DNA from: Aggregatibacter segnis
GTDB lineage: Bacteria > Pseudomonadota > Gammaproteobacteria > Enterobacterales > Pasteurellaceae
DNA: 64,000 nt
Direction of reading: 5' to 3'
Assembly (NCBI RefSeq): GCF_003130075.1
Contig: NZ_NRCW01000001.1
Coordinates: forward strand, 186,001 to 250,000
Shown: positions 45,420 to 55,826 of the stretch, in pieces
Layout of the letters: each line of letters opens with the position of its first letter
Position numbering within the stretch: the stretch's first letter is position 1
The notes under the pieces: model-generated
Seen by the model: only the letters and a program-made list of their open reading frames with translations
Told to the model about the DNA's origin: nothing
Databases searched by the model: none
Translations under genes and position numbers: made by a program

Positions 45420-46841
45420 ATGAACTTTCCTAACATCGCCAAACAAGTGATTGAAAAACTTGGCGGCAAAGAAAATATTGTCACGGCTGCTCACTGTGCT
45501 ACCCGTTTGCGTATTGTGCTAAATGATGAAAGTAAAGTGGACAAGGAAGGCATCGACAATATTGAGGGGGTAAAAGGGCAGTTTGCTGTTGCTGGGCAAT
45601 ATCAAATTATTTTTGGTTCTGGTACTGTGAATAAAGTCCACGCTGAATTAACCAAATTGCTGGGCATCGGCGATGTGAGCAAAGCGGAAGTGGCAGAAGC
45701 CGCGAGCGGTAACCAAGGTTTATTGCAACGTTTGGTGAAAGGTTTAGCGGATATCTTCGTACCGATCATTCCGGCCATTGTGGCAGGCGGTTTGTTGATG
45801 GGTATTTACAGCATGCTCACCGCCAAAGGGTTCTTTGTGGATGAACTCAGCGTCATTGAAATGCATCCTGAACTTAAAGATTTAGTGGATTTCATTAATA
45901 CCATTGCGAACGCACCGTTTGTGTTCTTGCCGGTATTGCTTGGTTTCTCTGCTACCCGTAAGTTTGGTGGTAACCCATTCCTTGGGGCTGCATTAGGAAT
46001 GTTATTGGTTCACCCGGCACTGGCTGACGGTTGGAACTATGCTTTAACGCTGGCAGAAGGCAAAATCCAATATTGGAATGTGTTTGGTTTGGAAATTGAA
46101 CGTGTAGGCTATCAAGGCACTGTGATCCCAACCTTAATTTCCGCTTGGGTGTTGGCAACGTTAGAAAAAACGTTTCGTAAATTTGTGCCGTCTTATTTAG
46201 ATAATTTGGTTACACCGTTATTTTCTTTGTTTATCGCCGGCTTCTTGGCGTTTACCATCATCGGCCCAATCGGACGTGAAGCAGGTTCATTAATCGCGGC
46301 AGGGTTAACCTGGTTATATGACACATTAGGTTTTATCGGCGGTGCGATTTTCGGTACCTTCTACGCACCAATCGTGATTACCGGTATGCACCAAACCTTC
46401 ATTGCGGTGGAAACCCAATTATTGGCGGAAATGGCACGCACCGGCGGTACCTTTATTTTCCCAATTGCGGCAATGTCTAATATTGCACAAGGCGCCGCCT
46501 GTTTGGGCGTGGCATTCGCCTTAAAAGATCCGAAAGTTCGCGGCTTGGCCATTCCTTCCGGCATTTCTGCGTTGCTTGGTATTACCGAGCCCGCCATGTT
46601 TGGGGTGAACTTGCGTTACCGTCAAGCCTTTATCGCGGCGATGATTGGCTCCGGTCTTGCCAGTGCGTTTATTGCGTTCTTTAATGTCAAAGCCATCGCC
46701 CTTGGTGCGGCAGGTTTTTTAGGGATTCCGTCGATTAAACCGGACAGCCTTGCCATGTACAGCATTGGCATGGCCATTTCCTTTATTGTGGCATTCAGTC
46801 TTTCCACGATTTTAGTGAAACGGGCACAAGCCAAAGCATAG
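45420..46841 (+). CDS. scrA: PTS sugar transporter EIIBC, sucrose type
   Basis: This 473-residue fused EIIB-EIIC protein carries the EIIB active cysteine C26 in TAAHCATRLR. The EIIC domain has VPIIPAIVAGGLLMGIYSML, FGGNPFLGAALGMLL, the GMHQTF substrate motif and LGITEPAMFGVN. The EIIB and first EIIC helices match ScrA (sucrose) more closely than TreB (trehalose). No EIIA domain is present, so it would borrow EIIA-Crr. No sucrose-6-phosphate hydrolase or ScrR-type regulator is adjacent, so the substrate is not certain. Confidence 0.82.
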   Translation: MNFPNIAKQVIEKLGGKENIVTAAHCATRLRIVLNDESKVDKEGIDNIEGVKGQFAVAGQYQIIFGSGTVNKVHAELTKLLGIGDVSKAEVAEAASGNQGLLQRLVKGLADIFVPIIPAIVAGGLLMGIYSMLTAKGFFVDELSVIEMHPELKDLVDFINTIANAPFVFLPVLLGFSATRKFGGNPFLGAALGMLLVHPALADGWNYALTLAEGKIQYWNVFGLEIERVGYQGTVIPTLISAWVLATLEKTFRKFVPSYLDNLVTPLFSLFIAGFLAFTIIGPIGREAGSLIAAGLTWLYDTLGFIGGAIFGTFYAPIVITGMHQTFIAVETQLLAEMARTGGTFIFPIAAMSNIAQGAACLGVAFALKDPKVRGLAIPSGISALLGITEPAMFGVNLRYRQAFIAAMIGSGLASAFIAFFNVKAIALGAAGFLGIPSIKPDSLAMYSIGMAISFIVAFSLSTILVKRAQAKA

Positions 46842-46853
46842 TTTGCCAACCTT

Positions 46854-46895
46854 GAGAAAGCACGAATTTGTGAAAGCGGATTCGTGCTTTTTCTT
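46854..46895 (+). terminator. Terminator of the PTS gene
   Basis: GAGAAAGCACGAAT (46854-46867) pairs with ATTCGTGCTTTTTC (from 46880), with a loop of about 12 bases, followed by TTTTG. Confidence 0.8.
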
Positions 46896-46966
46896 TTGTA
46901 TAAATATAAAAACTCCTTCAAAAACGACCGCACTTTTTTACAAAATTTTCGTGCATTTCTACATAA

Positions 46967-46982
46967 ACGCAAACGTTTGCGT
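46967..46982. promoter_or_regulatory. PurR operator of purH
   Basis: ACGCAAACGTTTGCGT is a perfect 16-base palindrome and fits the PurR consensus ANGCAANCGNTTNCNT exactly. It abuts the -10 element, TATAAT at 46983-46988, so PurR would block the polymerase. Confidence 0.92.
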
Positions 46983-46988
46983 TATAAT
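46983..46988 (+). promoter_or_regulatory. -10 element of the purHD promoter
   Basis: A perfect TATAAT directly follows the PurR operator and lies 43 bases before the purH ATG. Confidence 0.7.
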
Positions 46989-47030
46989 ACGCCACCTCAA
47001 ATTTACTTCATAAATCAAAGGAAATTATTC

Positions 47031-48632
47031 ATGCAATCAACTCGTCCCATTCGCCAAGCATTGCTTAGCGTGTCCGATAAATCCGGTATTGTGGAATTCG
47101 CCCAAGGCCTCGTAAAGCGCGGTGTTAAACTGCTTTCTACCGGCGGTACGGCAAAACTTTTAGAACAAAACGGCTTGCCGGTAACCGAAGTGTCCGATTA
47201 CACCGGTTTTCCGGAAATGATGGACGGTCGCGTGAAAACCTTACACCCGAAAGTGCACGGTGGGATTTTAGGTCGTCGTGGTACGGATGATGCTATTATG
47301 CAGCAACATGGCATTGAAGGCATTGATATGGTGGTGGTGAATTTATATCCTTTCGCCGCAACCGTGGCTAAGCCAAATTGCACGTTAGAAGATGCCGTGG
47401 AAAATATTGATATCGGCGGCCCAACCATGGTGCGCTCTGCCGCGAAAAACCATAAGGATGTGGCGATTGTCGTGAAAAATCAGGATTTTGATGCCATTCT
47501 TGCCGAAATGGATCAACATCAAAACAGCTTAACCCTGGAAACCCGTTTTGATCTTGCTATTAAAGCGTTTGAGCACACAGCGCAATACGATTCTATGATC
47601 GCGAACTATTTCGGACAATTGGTGAAACCTTATCATGTGGCAGCCGAAGAAGATGCAGAGGCGAAGTGCGGTCAATTCCCGCGGACTTTAAATTTGAACT
47701 TCGTGCGTAAACAAACCATGCGTTACGGCGAAAATGCCCATCAAAATGCCGCATTTTATGTGGATCTCAATGTAAAAGAAGCGAGTGTGGCAACGGCAAA
47801 CCAACTGCAAGGTAAAGCCCTGTCTTACAACAATATTGCCGACACCGACGCAGCCCTCGAATGTGTGAAAGAATTTGATGAACCTGCTTGTGTGATTGTT
47901 AAACACGCTAATCCATGCGGGGTGGCTTTAGGAAAAGATATTTTAGAGGCTTACAATCGTGCCTATCAAACAGACCCAACCTCAGCCTTTGGCGGTATCA
48001 TTGCTTTTAACCGTGAATTAGACGAAAAAACGGCAAATGAAATTGTAGAACGTCACTTTGTGGAAGTGATTATCGCACCGAAAGTGTCTGCGGAAGCTGT
48101 TGAAGTGGTGAAACGTAAGAAAAATGTCCGTTTGCTTGAATGTGGAGAATGGCAAGCGCGTACCCAACGTTTAGATTTCAAACGCGTGAACGGTGGCTTG
48201 TTGGTGCAAGATGCGGATTTAGGCATGGTGGGCTTGGATGATTTAAAAGTGGTCAGCAAACGTCAACCGACCGAACAAGAACTGAAAGATTTATTATTCT
48301 GTTGGAAAGTGGCGAAATTCGTGAAATCAAATGCCATTGTTTATGCCAAAGATAACCAAACCATCGGTATTGGCGCAGGTCAGATGAGCCGCGTGTATTC
48401 GGCCAAAATCGCCGGTATTAAAGCGCAAGATGAAGGCTTGGAAGTGGCCGGTTGTGTGATGGCATCCGATGCGTTCTTCCCATTCCGTGATGGCATTGAT
48501 GCGGCGGCGAAAGTAGGCATTCAATGCGTGATCCATCCGGGCGGTTCAATGCGCGATCAGGAAGTGATTGATGCGGCAGATGAGCATAATATGGTGATGG
48601 TATTGACGGGAATGCGGCATTTTAGACATTAA
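47031..48632 (+). CDS. purH: Bifunctional AICAR transformylase/IMP cyclohydrolase
   Basis: PurH performs the last two steps of IMP synthesis. The 533-residue protein has an N-terminal cyclohydrolase domain ([29 protein letters not shown], then [20 protein letters not shown]). The C-terminal transformylase domain has [25 protein letters not shown] and FFPFRDGID. The start at 47031 has AAAGGAAA upstream and matches the family; the longer frame crosses the PurR operator and is rejected. The C-terminus ends GMRHFRH. Confidence 0.97.
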   Translation: MQSTRPIRQALLSVSDKSGIVEFAQGLVKRGVKLLSTGGTAKLLEQNGLPVTEVSDYTGFPEMMDGRVKTLHPKVHGGILGRRGTDDAIMQQHGIEGIDMVVVNLYPFAATVAKPNCTLEDAVENIDIGGPTMVRSAAKNHKDVAIVVKNQDFDAILAEMDQHQNSLTLETRFDLAIKAFEHTAQYDSMIANYFGQLVKPYHVAAEEDAEAKCGQFPRTLNLNFVRKQTMRYGENAHQNAAFYVDLNVKEASVATANQLQGKALSYNNIADTDAALECVKEFDEPACVIVKHANPCGVALGKDILEAYNRAYQTDPTSAFGGIIAFNRELDEKTANEIVERHFVEVIIAPKVSAEAVEVVKRKKNVRLLECGEWQARTQRLDFKRVNGGLLVQDADLGMVGLDDLKVVSKRQPTEQELKDLLFCWKVAKFVKSNAIVYAKDNQTIGIGAGQMSRVYSAKIAGIKAQDEGLEVAGCVMASDAFFPFRDGIDAAAKVGIQCVIHPGGSMRDQEVIDAADEHNMVMVLTGMRHFRH

Positions 48633-48650
48633 ATATTACGGGGTTGGGCT

Positions 48651-48761
48651 ACCTAGGGTAACAAGTTACCCTAGGTTAGTTATAATTTTGCCCTTTGGGG
48701 CAAGAGCAATGTTCCCCAAAGGGGAACCATTATGCTTAACCGTGGGTATACTTACCCACGG
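48651..48761. repeat. Four consecutive hairpins between purH and purD
   Basis: Within 111 bases: ACCTAGGGTAA/TTACCCTAGGT (48651-48676, 11 bp, four-base loop); TTGCCC/GGGCAA (48688-48703, six bp); GTTCCCC/GGGGAAC (48711-48727, seven bp); CCGTGGGTA/TACCCACGG (48740-48761, nine bp). All four stems are perfect. None ends in a T-run, so they are not ordinary terminators. The layout recalls short palindromic intergenic elements scattered in bacterial genomes. The identity is not established here. Confidence 0.9.
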
Positions 48762-48785
48762 CGATTCACAAATACAAGGATCATT

Positions 48786-50075
48786 ATGAACATTCTCATC
48801 ATCGGAAACGGCGGTCGTGAACACGCCCTCGCTTGGAAAGCGGCGCAATCTCCATTAGCAGATAAAATTTTCGTTGCACCGGGCAATGCGGGGACGGCGT
48901 TAGAACAAAAGGTTGAAAACGTGAATATTGCCGCAACGGATATTCCTGCGTTAGTTAAATTTGCCCAAGATAACCACGTTGGTTTAACGATCGTGGGGCC
49001 TGAAGCGCCACTTGTGATTGGTGTGGTGGATGCGTTTCGTGCGGCGGGATTGAACATTTTCGGGCCAACACAAGCGGCGGCGCAATTGGAAGGTTCCAAA
49101 GCATTCACCAAAGATTTTCTCGCTCGTCACAAAATCCCAACGGCAGAATATCAAAACTTCACCGAAGTCGAACCGGCATTAGCTTATTTGCGTGAAAAAG
49201 GCGCGCCAATAGTCGTTAAAGCGGATGGTTTGGCGGCAGGTAAAGGCGTGATTGTGGCGATGACGTTGCAAGAGGCGGAAGACGCAGTGCGGGATATGCT
49301 GTCCGGTAATGCCTTTGGTGAAGCCGGCAGTCGGGTGGTCATTGAAGAATTTTTAGATGGCGAAGAGGCGAGTTTTATCGTCATGGTGGACGGCAAAAAC
49401 GTCGAACCTATGGCGACCAGTCAAGACCATAAACGTGTGGGCGAAAAAGACACGGGCTTGAACACCGGCGGCATGGGGGCTTATTCTCCTGCGCCTGTGG
49501 TGACACCTGAAATTCATGAGCGCGTGATACGTGAAGTGATCTATCCAACGGTCAACGGTATGGCGGCAGAAGGCAATGTTTACACCGGTTTCTTGTATGC
49601 CGGTTTGATGATCATGCCAAATGGTCAGCCGAAAGTGATCGAATTTAACTGTCGTTTCGGCGATCCGGAAACCCAACCCATCATGTTGCGTTTAGAATCG
49701 GATTTGGTGGAACTTTGTCTTAAAGCTTGTGATGGCAAATTGGACGAAGTGACATCCCAATGGAATCCAAAGGCTTCTTTGGGCATCGTATTGGCAGCAG
49801 AAGGCTATCCGGGCGATTATCGCAAAGGCGATGAAATCACTGGTTTGCCACAAAGTGCGGTGGAAAATGAAAAAGTTTTCTTGGCGGGCGTAGAAGCGAA
49901 AGCGGGCAAGTTAGTCACTAACGGTGGTCGTGTACTTTGTGCTGCGGCATTGGGGGAAAGTGTCTTTGAGGCACAACAGAAAGCGCTAAAACTGGCTGAA
50001 CAAATCCAATGGAACGGTCGTTTTTATCGTCGTGATATCGGCTACCGCGCCGTGGCACGTGAGCAGAAAAAATAG
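48786..50075 (+). CDS. purD: Phosphoribosylamine-glycine ligase
   Basis: PurD makes GAR from phosphoribosylamine, glycine and ATP. The 429-residue ATP-grasp protein has NILIIGNGGREHALAWK at the N-terminus, the P-loop-like KADGLAAGKGVIVA, VIEEFLDGEEASF, and EFNCRFGDPETQP with metal ligands. The start at 48786 with AAGGAT upstream is conserved. An in-frame ATG at 48732, with AAGGGG before it, would add 18 residues encoded by hairpin DNA. The PurR-controlled purH promoter probably also serves purD. Confidence 0.97.
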   Translation: MNILIIGNGGREHALAWKAAQSPLADKIFVAPGNAGTALEQKVENVNIAATDIPALVKFAQDNHVGLTIVGPEAPLVIGVVDAFRAAGLNIFGPTQAAAQLEGSKAFTKDFLARHKIPTAEYQNFTEVEPALAYLREKGAPIVVKADGLAAGKGVIVAMTLQEAEDAVRDMLSGNAFGEAGSRVVIEEFLDGEEASFIVMVDGKNVEPMATSQDHKRVGEKDTGLNTGGMGAYSPAPVVTPEIHERVIREVIYPTVNGMAAEGNVYTGFLYAGLMIMPNGQPKVIEFNCRFGDPETQPIMLRLESDLVELCLKACDGKLDEVTSQWNPKASLGIVLAAEGYPGDYRKGDEITGLPQSAVENEKVFLAGVEAKAGKLVTNGGRVLCAAALGESVFEAQQKALKLAEQIQWNGRFYRRDIGYRAVAREQKK

Positions 50076-50146
50076 CAAAAAAATGATTCGTAAGTTCGTC
50101 TAAGTACTTGCGAACACCAGATGGCGGTGTCGGCAAAGGCGACGTT

Positions 50147-50166
50147 AAAAATCCAATGGATTTTTT
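50147..50166 (+). terminator. Probable terminator after purD
   Basis: AAAAATCC and GGATTTTT form an eight-pair stem with a three-base loop followed by further T, 72 bases after the purD stop. A USS follows it directly. Confidence 0.65.
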
Positions 50167-50289
50167 GACCGCACTTTTATGAATGGTTTTCATTGATTTG
50201 ATGAAAATTTAGGACTTAACTTTTAATTAAATTTCAATCCATAAACAGTTAAACTATACCACTCAAAATTACATAACGAGGAAAACACA

Positions 50290-51552
50290 ATGTTTAAAAA
50301 GAGCATGAACATCGCAGATTACGATCCGGTTTTATGGCAAGCCATTCAAGATGAGAATCGTCGTCAAGAAGAACATATTGAATTAATCGCTTCTGAAAAC
50401 TATGCCAGCCCGCGCGTAATGCAAGCGCAAGGTTCTCAATTCACCAATAAATATGCGGAAGGCTATCCGGGCAAACGCTATTATGGTGGTTGTGAGTACG
50501 CTGACATTGTGGAACAGTTGGCGATTGATCGTGCGAAAGAATTATTTGGCGCAGATTATGTGAACGTGCAACCGCACTCCGGTTCACAAGCGAATGCGGC
50601 CGTTTATATGGCATTATTGAATCCGGGCGACACCATTTTAGGCATGAGCTTGGCACATGGTGGTCACTTAACCCACGGTGCTTCTGTGAGTTTCTCCGGT
50701 AAAATTTATCATGCAGAGCAATATGGCATTACCGATGAGGGTTTGATTGACTACGATGCTTTGCGTAAACAAGCGCATGAAGTGAAACCAAAAATGATCG
50801 TGGGCGGTTTCTCTGCTTATTCTCAAGTAGTTGATTGGAAAAAAATGCGTGAGATCGCAGATGAAGTGGGCGCCTATTTATTCGTGGATATGGCGCACGT
50901 TGCCGGTTTAATTGCCGCAGGTGTTTATCCTAATCCGTTGCCGCACGCCCATGTTGTTACAACGACAACCCATAAAACCTTAGGCGGTCCACGTGGTGGT
51001 TTAATTTTATCTGCCAGCGGCGATGAAGAGATGTATAAAAAACTTCAATCTGCGGTCTTTCCGGCTGGTCAAGGTGGTCCATTAGTTCACATTATTGCGG
51101 CAAAAGCAGTGTGCTTCAAAGAAGCATTAGAGCCGGAATATAAAATCTACCAACAAAATGTCTTGAAAAATGCAAAAGCCATGGTTGAGGTGTTTAAACA
51201 ACGAGGTTACAAAGTGGTTTCAAACAGCACTGAAAATCACTTGTTCTTGGTGGATTTAGTTCAACAAGGTTTAACCGGTAAAGCGGCGGATGCAGCACTT
51301 GGTAAAGCAAACATTACCGTGAATAAAAACTCTGTACCGAATGATCCACAAAAACCATTTGTGACTTCCGGTATTCGTGTAGGGACACCTTCCGTTACCC
51401 GTCGTGGCTTTAACGAACAAGACTGTCGTGAACTTGCCGGCTGGATGTGTGATGTGTTAGATGCACTCGGTAAAGACAATGAAGAACAAGTGATTGCTGC
51501 GACGAAAGAAAAAGTATTGGCAATCTGTAAACGTCTTCCGGTTTACGCCTAA
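50290..51552 (+). CDS. glyA: Serine hydroxymethyltransferase
   Basis: This PLP enzyme interconverts serine and glycine and feeds one-carbon units to folate, hence to purine synthesis by PurH and to glycine for PurD. The 420-residue protein has [39 protein letters not shown], and the PLP lysine in [15 protein letters not shown] near 230. An ACGAGGAAAAC site precedes the ATG. A -10-like TATACC lies about 40 bases upstream; no PurR box is seen in this gap. Confidence 0.98.
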   Translation: MFKKSMNIADYDPVLWQAIQDENRRQEEHIELIASENYASPRVMQAQGSQFTNKYAEGYPGKRYYGGCEYADIVEQLAIDRAKELFGADYVNVQPHSGSQANAAVYMALLNPGDTILGMSLAHGGHLTHGASVSFSGKIYHAEQYGITDEGLIDYDALRKQAHEVKPKMIVGGFSAYSQVVDWKKMREIADEVGAYLFVDMAHVAGLIAAGVYPNPLPHAHVVTTTTHKTLGGPRGGLILSASGDEEMYKKLQSAVFPAGQGGPLVHIIAAKAVCFKEALEPEYKIYQQNVLKNAKAMVEVFKQRGYKVVSNSTENHLFLVDLVQQGLTGKAADAALGKANITVNKNSVPNDPQKPFVTSGIRVGTPSVTRRGFNEQDCRELAGWMCDVLDALGKDNEEQVIAATKEKVLAICKRLPVYA

Positions 51553-51572
51553 TTATTCAGGCATTTCTCTTT

Positions 51573-51598
51573 AAGCGGCGAATTTCGCCGCTTTTTTA
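51573..51598 (+). terminator. Terminator of glyA
   Basis: AAGCGGCGAA and TTCGCCGCTT form a ten-pair stem followed by TTTTATT, 20 bases after the stop codon. Confidence 0.9.
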
Positions 51599-51670
51599 TT
51601 GCTTAAAGAGCGGTCGAAAAATAAAAGGTTTTTTCTGATGTATTAGAGAAATGCGATAAGTGTGGAAAAT

Positions 51671-51702
51671 AAAAAAGGTCGTTAAAAAACGACCTTTTTT
51701 GT
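51671..51702 (-). terminator. Terminator of the secDF operon
   Basis: AAAAAAGGTCGTT and AACGACCTTTTTT form a 13-pair stem with a four-base loop. Read from either strand it ends in T, but its position just after secF indicates the minus-strand operon. Confidence 0.85.
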
Positions 51703-51713
51703 TTTAGTGATTT

Positions 51714-52679
51714 TTATGGTAACTCTTCAATATCATCTTTGTTCACTTTAGGTTGAACCATGTGTTCACGGGTTAAACCTAAGTCATAGGCGATAGCAAT
51801 CGCAATGAAGATGGAAGAATAGGTACCGAATCCGATCCCGATGAGCAACGCTAGCGAGAAACTGTGAATTGTCGGGCCGCCGAAAATGAAGAGGGCGATA
51901 ACGACAATTAACGTGGTGACCGATGTCATAATAGTACGGGATAGGGTTTGAGTTAAGGAAATATCGATGATGTCGATGGCGGAAATCCGTCTGATTTTAC
52001 GGAAGTTTTCACGCACACGGTCGAATACCACGATACTGTCATTTAACGAGTAACCTACCACGGAAAGGATCGCCGCAATAAAGGTTAAATCCATTTCGAT
52101 TTGTAAGTAAGAGAATGCACCGAGGGTGACAATCACGTCGTGCGCTAAAGAAAGCACACCACCGGTTGCTAAGCGCCATTCAAAACGCATGCCCACATAA
52201 AGCAAGAGCATAATGAGGGTGGCTAAGGTGGCGTAAATGGCCCCTTGGGTTAATTCTTCACCTACGTTAGGTCCGACAAATTCAATGGAACGGATTTGAA
52301 TATCACTATCCAATGTGTTCAGCATTTTTTTGACGTGATCGCCGATTTGCGCATCATCGGTTGCCGGTAGGCGAATCATCACATCGCGCACACCGCCGGT
52401 GGTTTGTACGAGTGGACTCTCAATGCCGTTTTGTACCAACGTAGAACGGATTTTTTCCAGATCTGCCGGTTGGGAGAAGTGGGTATCTACCACCACACCA
52501 CCGGTGAAATCTAATCCCCAGTTGAAACCTTTGGTAAACACAAAGAATAAGGAAACCGCGATAATCACGACGGAAGCAAGATAGCCCCATAGACGGAATT
52601 TCATGAATTCCACTAAACGGAAAGGGAGTTTAATGCCTTGAATTTCTCTAATTGGCTGACTTCTATTTTCTAAATTCAC
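51714..52679 (-). CDS. secF: Protein translocase subunit SecF
   Basis: SecF with SecD and YajC uses the proton gradient to assist late protein export. The 321-residue protein has six helices, with FTKGFNWGLDFTGGVVVDTHF near the N-terminus and SVVGYSLNDSIVVFDRVRENFR in the middle. Two GTG starts are possible. The one at 52679 has GAGGAAA six bases upstream and is chosen; the other at 52694 adds five residues. It lies 17 bases after secD. Confidence 0.95.
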   Translation of the reverse strand: MNLENRSQPIREIQGIKLPFRLVEFMKFRLWGYLASVVIIAVSLFFVFTKGFNWGLDFTGGVVVDTHFSQPADLEKIRSTLVQNGIESPLVQTTGGVRDVMIRLPATDDAQIGDHVKKMLNTLDSDIQIRSIEFVGPNVGEELTQGAIYATLATLIMLLLYVGMRFEWRLATGGVLSLAHDVIVTLGAFSYLQIEMDLTFIAAILSVVGYSLNDSIVVFDRVRENFRKIRRISAIDIIDISLTQTLSRTIMTSVTTLIVVIALFIFGGPTIHSFSLALLIGIGFGTYSSIFIAIAIAYDLGLTREHMVQPKVNKDDIEELP

Positions 52680-52696
52680 AATATATTTCCTCACCG

Positions 52697-54547
52697 TTAA
52701 ATTGATAATTTATCAATTCGTTTGCCGCCGTATAAGAAATTCACGATTGCGCGTGTTCCGGTGATTGCGGTAAACATGGAGATAGCAATCCCTAAAGATA
52801 AGGTGATTGCGAAGCCTTTGATCGGACCCGTCCCTACAGCATAAAGTGCTACCGCAGTCAAAATGGTGGTTAAGTTCGCATCGAAGATAGAACTGAATGC
52901 ACCGCTATAACCTTCGCTAATAGCTTGTTGAACAGGGCGACCGTTGCGAATTTCTTCTTTTATTCGCTCAAAGATCAACACGTTTGCGTCCACGGACATC
53001 CCTACCGCCAATACGATACCGGCAATCCCCGGCATGGTGAGCGTGGCGCCCGGTAATAAGGACATCAAGCCGACCAATAAAATGATATTGACGATTAAGG
53101 CGACATTGGCGATAAGACCGAATTTACGGTAGTAAATCACCATAAAGGCGACGACGATCATTAAGCCCCAAAAACTTGCTTGCAAACCTTGTTCGACGTT
53201 TTGCGCACCAAGAGATGGACCGATGGTGCGTTCTTCCACGATTTGAATCGGCGCAATTAACGCACCGGAACGAAGTAATACCGCAAGGTTTTGTGCTTCA
53301 GCCGGAGAGTCAATGCCAGTAATTTGGAATTGACTACCGAAACGGCCTTGAATCGTCGCAACGTTAATCACTTCCTCGTGTTTTTGTAAAATGGTTTTGC
53401 CATTTTCGTCTTTTTTACCGCTGTCTTTATATTCCACATACAACGTTGCCATCGGTTTTTGGATGTTGGCGCGGGTGGTTTGTGACATGATTTCGCCGCC
53501 TTCGCTATCCAAGGTGACGCTCACTTGCGGTCTAGAGGTATTTTGATCCACACCGGAACTGGCGTTCGTAATGTGCTCACCACCTAATACGGCACGTTTA
53601 TATAGCACAATAGGGCGATTGTTTCTGTCATATTTCACTTCAGAATCAGAGGTCACCATGCCGCGAGCGGCTGCCTCTAAGTTTGCATTACCATTGACTA
53701 AGCGGAATTCAAGGGTCGCCGTTGCTCCAAGAATTTCTTTCGCACGAGCAGTATCTTGTACCCCCGGCAATTCAACCACGATACGTTCTGCGCCTTGGCG
53801 CTGAATCACCGCTTCAGCCACACCAAGTTCGGTGACACGTTTACGCAAAATACTTAGGTTTTGTTCAATCGCACTTTCGCGTGCTTCGTTTAATGCCGCA
53901 TCAGATAACGCCAAAGACAGGGTATTATCAGAAATCGCACGAATGTCTAAGGTCGGATGCTGTTTGCGCAAATAACGCTGTACATCAGATAACTGTTCCG
54001 GATTCACCAAACTTACGATTGTGGAAAAATTCTCCGCTGACTTAATTGCGCTGTATTGATATTTTTCTTTGCGCAATTCGGTACGCAAGGAATCTTGTAA
54101 TTGCTCTTGACGTTTGGTGAGCGCAGAGTTCATATCCACTTCCATCAGGAAGCGTACACCACCACGCAAATCCAAGCCCCATTTCATCGGATTGCCGCCA
54201 ATGCTGCTTAGCCATTTTGGCGTTGCCGGTGCAAGGTTCAGGGCGATAGAGTAGTTATTGCCTAATTTTTCAGTGATTTTATCTTTGGCGAGTAATTGGT
54301 TATCGGTATTGTTAAAACGTACAAGAATAGAGCCGTTTTCTAACACGATGGATTTTGTTGCCAGATTATTTTCTTTTAGAACAGTTTGAACTTCGCTTAG
54401 CACGCTGGAATTAGCTTCCTGGCCACGAGTTCCTGAGATTTGTACGGCAGGATCTTCACCGTAAAGATTTGGAAGAGCGTATAAAATACCAATGGCGACC
54501 AAAAAGATCACCATTAGATTCTTCCATAAAGGGTAACGATTTAACAT
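52697..54547 (-). CDS. secD: Protein translocase subunit SecD
   Basis: This 616-residue partner of SecF has an N-terminal helix, a large periplasmic P1 domain (about 110-440, with [15 protein letters not shown]), and a five-helix C-terminal half with [32 protein letters not shown]. Length matches the Gram-negative form. It follows yajC by 30 bases with GAGGAA-type signals in the leader. Confidence 0.97.
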   Translation of the reverse strand: MLNRYPLWKNLMVIFLVAIGILYALPNLYGEDPAVQISGTRGQEANSSVLSEVQTVLKENNLATKSIVLENGSILVRFNNTDNQLLAKDKITEKLGNNYSIALNLAPATPKWLSSIGGNPMKWGLDLRGGVRFLMEVDMNSALTKRQEQLQDSLRTELRKEKYQYSAIKSAENFSTIVSLVNPEQLSDVQRYLRKQHPTLDIRAISDNTLSLALSDAALNEARESAIEQNLSILRKRVTELGVAEAVIQRQGAERIVVELPGVQDTARAKEILGATATLEFRLVNGNANLEAAARGMVTSDSEVKYDRNNRPIVLYKRAVLGGEHITNASSGVDQNTSRPQVSVTLDSEGGEIMSQTTRANIQKPMATLYVEYKDSGKKDENGKTILQKHEEVINVATIQGRFGSQFQITGIDSPAEAQNLAVLLRSGALIAPIQIVEERTIGPSLGAQNVEQGLQASFWGLMIVVAFMVIYYRKFGLIANVALIVNIILLVGLMSLLPGATLTMPGIAGIVLAVGMSVDANVLIFERIKEEIRNGRPVQQAISEGYSGAFSSIFDANLTTILTAVALYAVGTGPIKGFAITLSLGIAISMFTAITGTRAIVNFLYGGKRIDKLSI

Positions 54548-54577
54548 AGATTTCCTGTTCCCTTGAGGAATGTAAGA

Positions 54578-54877
54578 TTAAAGGGTTTTAATTGTGCCTT
54601 TCGGTAATACCGCTGCAATGTAGTTGCGGTTGATGGTCACTTCAGTGCTGTCGTTTAACGCGATAACGATGCTGTCGCTGTTTTCAACTACTTTGGTGAT
54701 TTTACCAATGATACCGCCGGCGGTTAATACTTCGGTGCCTTTGGTTAATTCGGACATTAATTTTTTGTGTTCTTTATTTCTTTTCGCTTGCGGACGATAA
54801 ATCATGAAATAGAAAATCAATCCGAAGATGATAAAAATAAATAACATTGACATTGGGCTGCCTTGTTGAGCTTCCAT
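54578..54877 (-). CDS. yajC: Preprotein translocase accessory protein YajC
   Basis: This 99-residue protein has one helix (about 10-27, MLFIFIIFGLIFYFMIY), then RPQAKRNKEHKKLMSELTKGTEVLTAGGIIGKITKV, a small beta domain. It binds SecDF. In E. coli it directly follows tgt; here three genes intervene. Confidence 0.96.
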   Translation of the reverse strand: MEAQQGSPMSMLFIFIIFGLIFYFMIYRPQAKRNKEHKKLMSELTKGTEVLTAGGIIGKITKVVENSDSIVIALNDSTEVTINRNYIAAVLPKGTIKTL

Positions 54878-55039
54878 TCAAATTTCCTTTTAGTTAATGA
54901 AAAGAGAAGACGCTGTGGAGCGTCCGTAAACTGATTAAAATCGGCAGTTAAAATACCATAAATTCGCTGAAATGTGAAAATGATATTGTAAAAATGACGG
55001 CAAAAACGACCGCACTTTTGAAGGCTGAAAATAGGGAGG

Positions 55040-55261
55040 TTACTTGTTGATTTTGGTGATTTGAATGGTACGTTGAGATTGACTTATTACGGTAAAAGAC
55101 AACTGCTTTGCTTCGCAAAATAAACGAAAATCTTCGATGTCACTTTCCGCAGCAAGCCACACCGTCAAGACATCATTTGGGGCTAATGTGTTGACGGCAT
55201 TTTTCGTCATTAATAACGGCAGAGGACAACGATACTCACGAGTATCAAGTTGATATTCCAT
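55040..55261 (-). CDS. TusA/SirA-family sulfurtransferase-like protein
   Basis: This 73-residue protein has the family motif RCPLPLL with one conserved cysteine (about residue 12), preceded by LDTREY, and a beta-alpha-beta core. TusA relays sulfur to tRNA thiolation or other targets; paralogues serve other uses, so no symbol is given. It lies 19 bases after the hemerythrin gene, within the block between tgt and yajC. Confidence 0.85.
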   Translation of the reverse strand: MEYQLDTREYRCPLPLLMTKNAVNTLAPNDVLTVWLAAESDIEDFRLFCEAKQLSFTVISQSQRTIQITKINK

Positions 55262-55280
55262 AATTTAAATCAACGATAGC

Positions 55281-55799
55281 TTAAGCTTGTACGCGACGAC
55301 GAGCGCTCATGATGTCACCGATTTCGCGTAATTCGGCTTCCGATAAATGTTGTTTACCAAGCTCAAATAACGGCTCTTCCAACGCGATATGTTTGTCGTA
55401 GCCTGACACCACATTGTTGATCAATGCCATATCGACATTCTCCCGTTCGCCATTCAACAAGGCTTGCAACTGTTCAGATAATTTTGCCCAGTTATCATGT
55501 AAGGTCACGTGCTGTCTTTCTAATTCATCAATGTCTTTTTGCGCTTCCGGCACATATTTCACCAACAGTGGGAAAAAATCTTTTTCCTCATCATCATGGT
55601 GCAATGGGGCTGACTGATTGAAATAGTTGAGAATTTGCTGAACGTCATTTTTCACCGCCTGATTACAACCGTTTTTTGCCAAATAATCAGGCAAAATCGT
55701 CAACTGCCGACAAAAACGTTTCACTTTGCTATGACAGGCATACAACATTTCAATGGGTTCATTCCATGTGGCAAATTGTTGAGGGGATAACTCAATCAT
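55281..55799 (-). CDS. Hemerythrin HHE-domain protein
   Basis: This 172-residue helical protein has the metal-ligand pattern of bacterial hemerythrins: H23 (YACHSKVKRFCRQL), the HHDDEEKDFFPLL motif (about 67-79), HVTLHDNW (about 97-104) and DKHIALEEPLFEL (about 135-147). Such proteins bind di-iron and take part in oxygen or nitric-oxide sensing or iron-sulfur repair. The USS-free upstream region has GGAGAAAATAT before the ATG. It is followed by the TusA-like gene, probably in one transcript. Confidence 0.88.
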   Translation of the reverse strand: MIELSPQQFATWNEPIEMLYACHSKVKRFCRQLTILPDYLAKNGCNQAVKNDVQQILNYFNQSAPLHHDDEEKDFFPLLVKYVPEAQKDIDELERQHVTLHDNWAKLSEQLQALLNGERENVDMALINNVVSGYDKHIALEEPLFELGKQHLSEAELREIGDIMSARRRVQA

Positions 55800-55826
55800 A
55801 TATTTTCTCCAATAATTAAATAGTTA

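Noticed and set aside
46884-47030. 49-residue N-terminal extension of purH
   Set aside because: It would run through the PurR operator and the -10 box; conserved PurH sequence begins at 47031.
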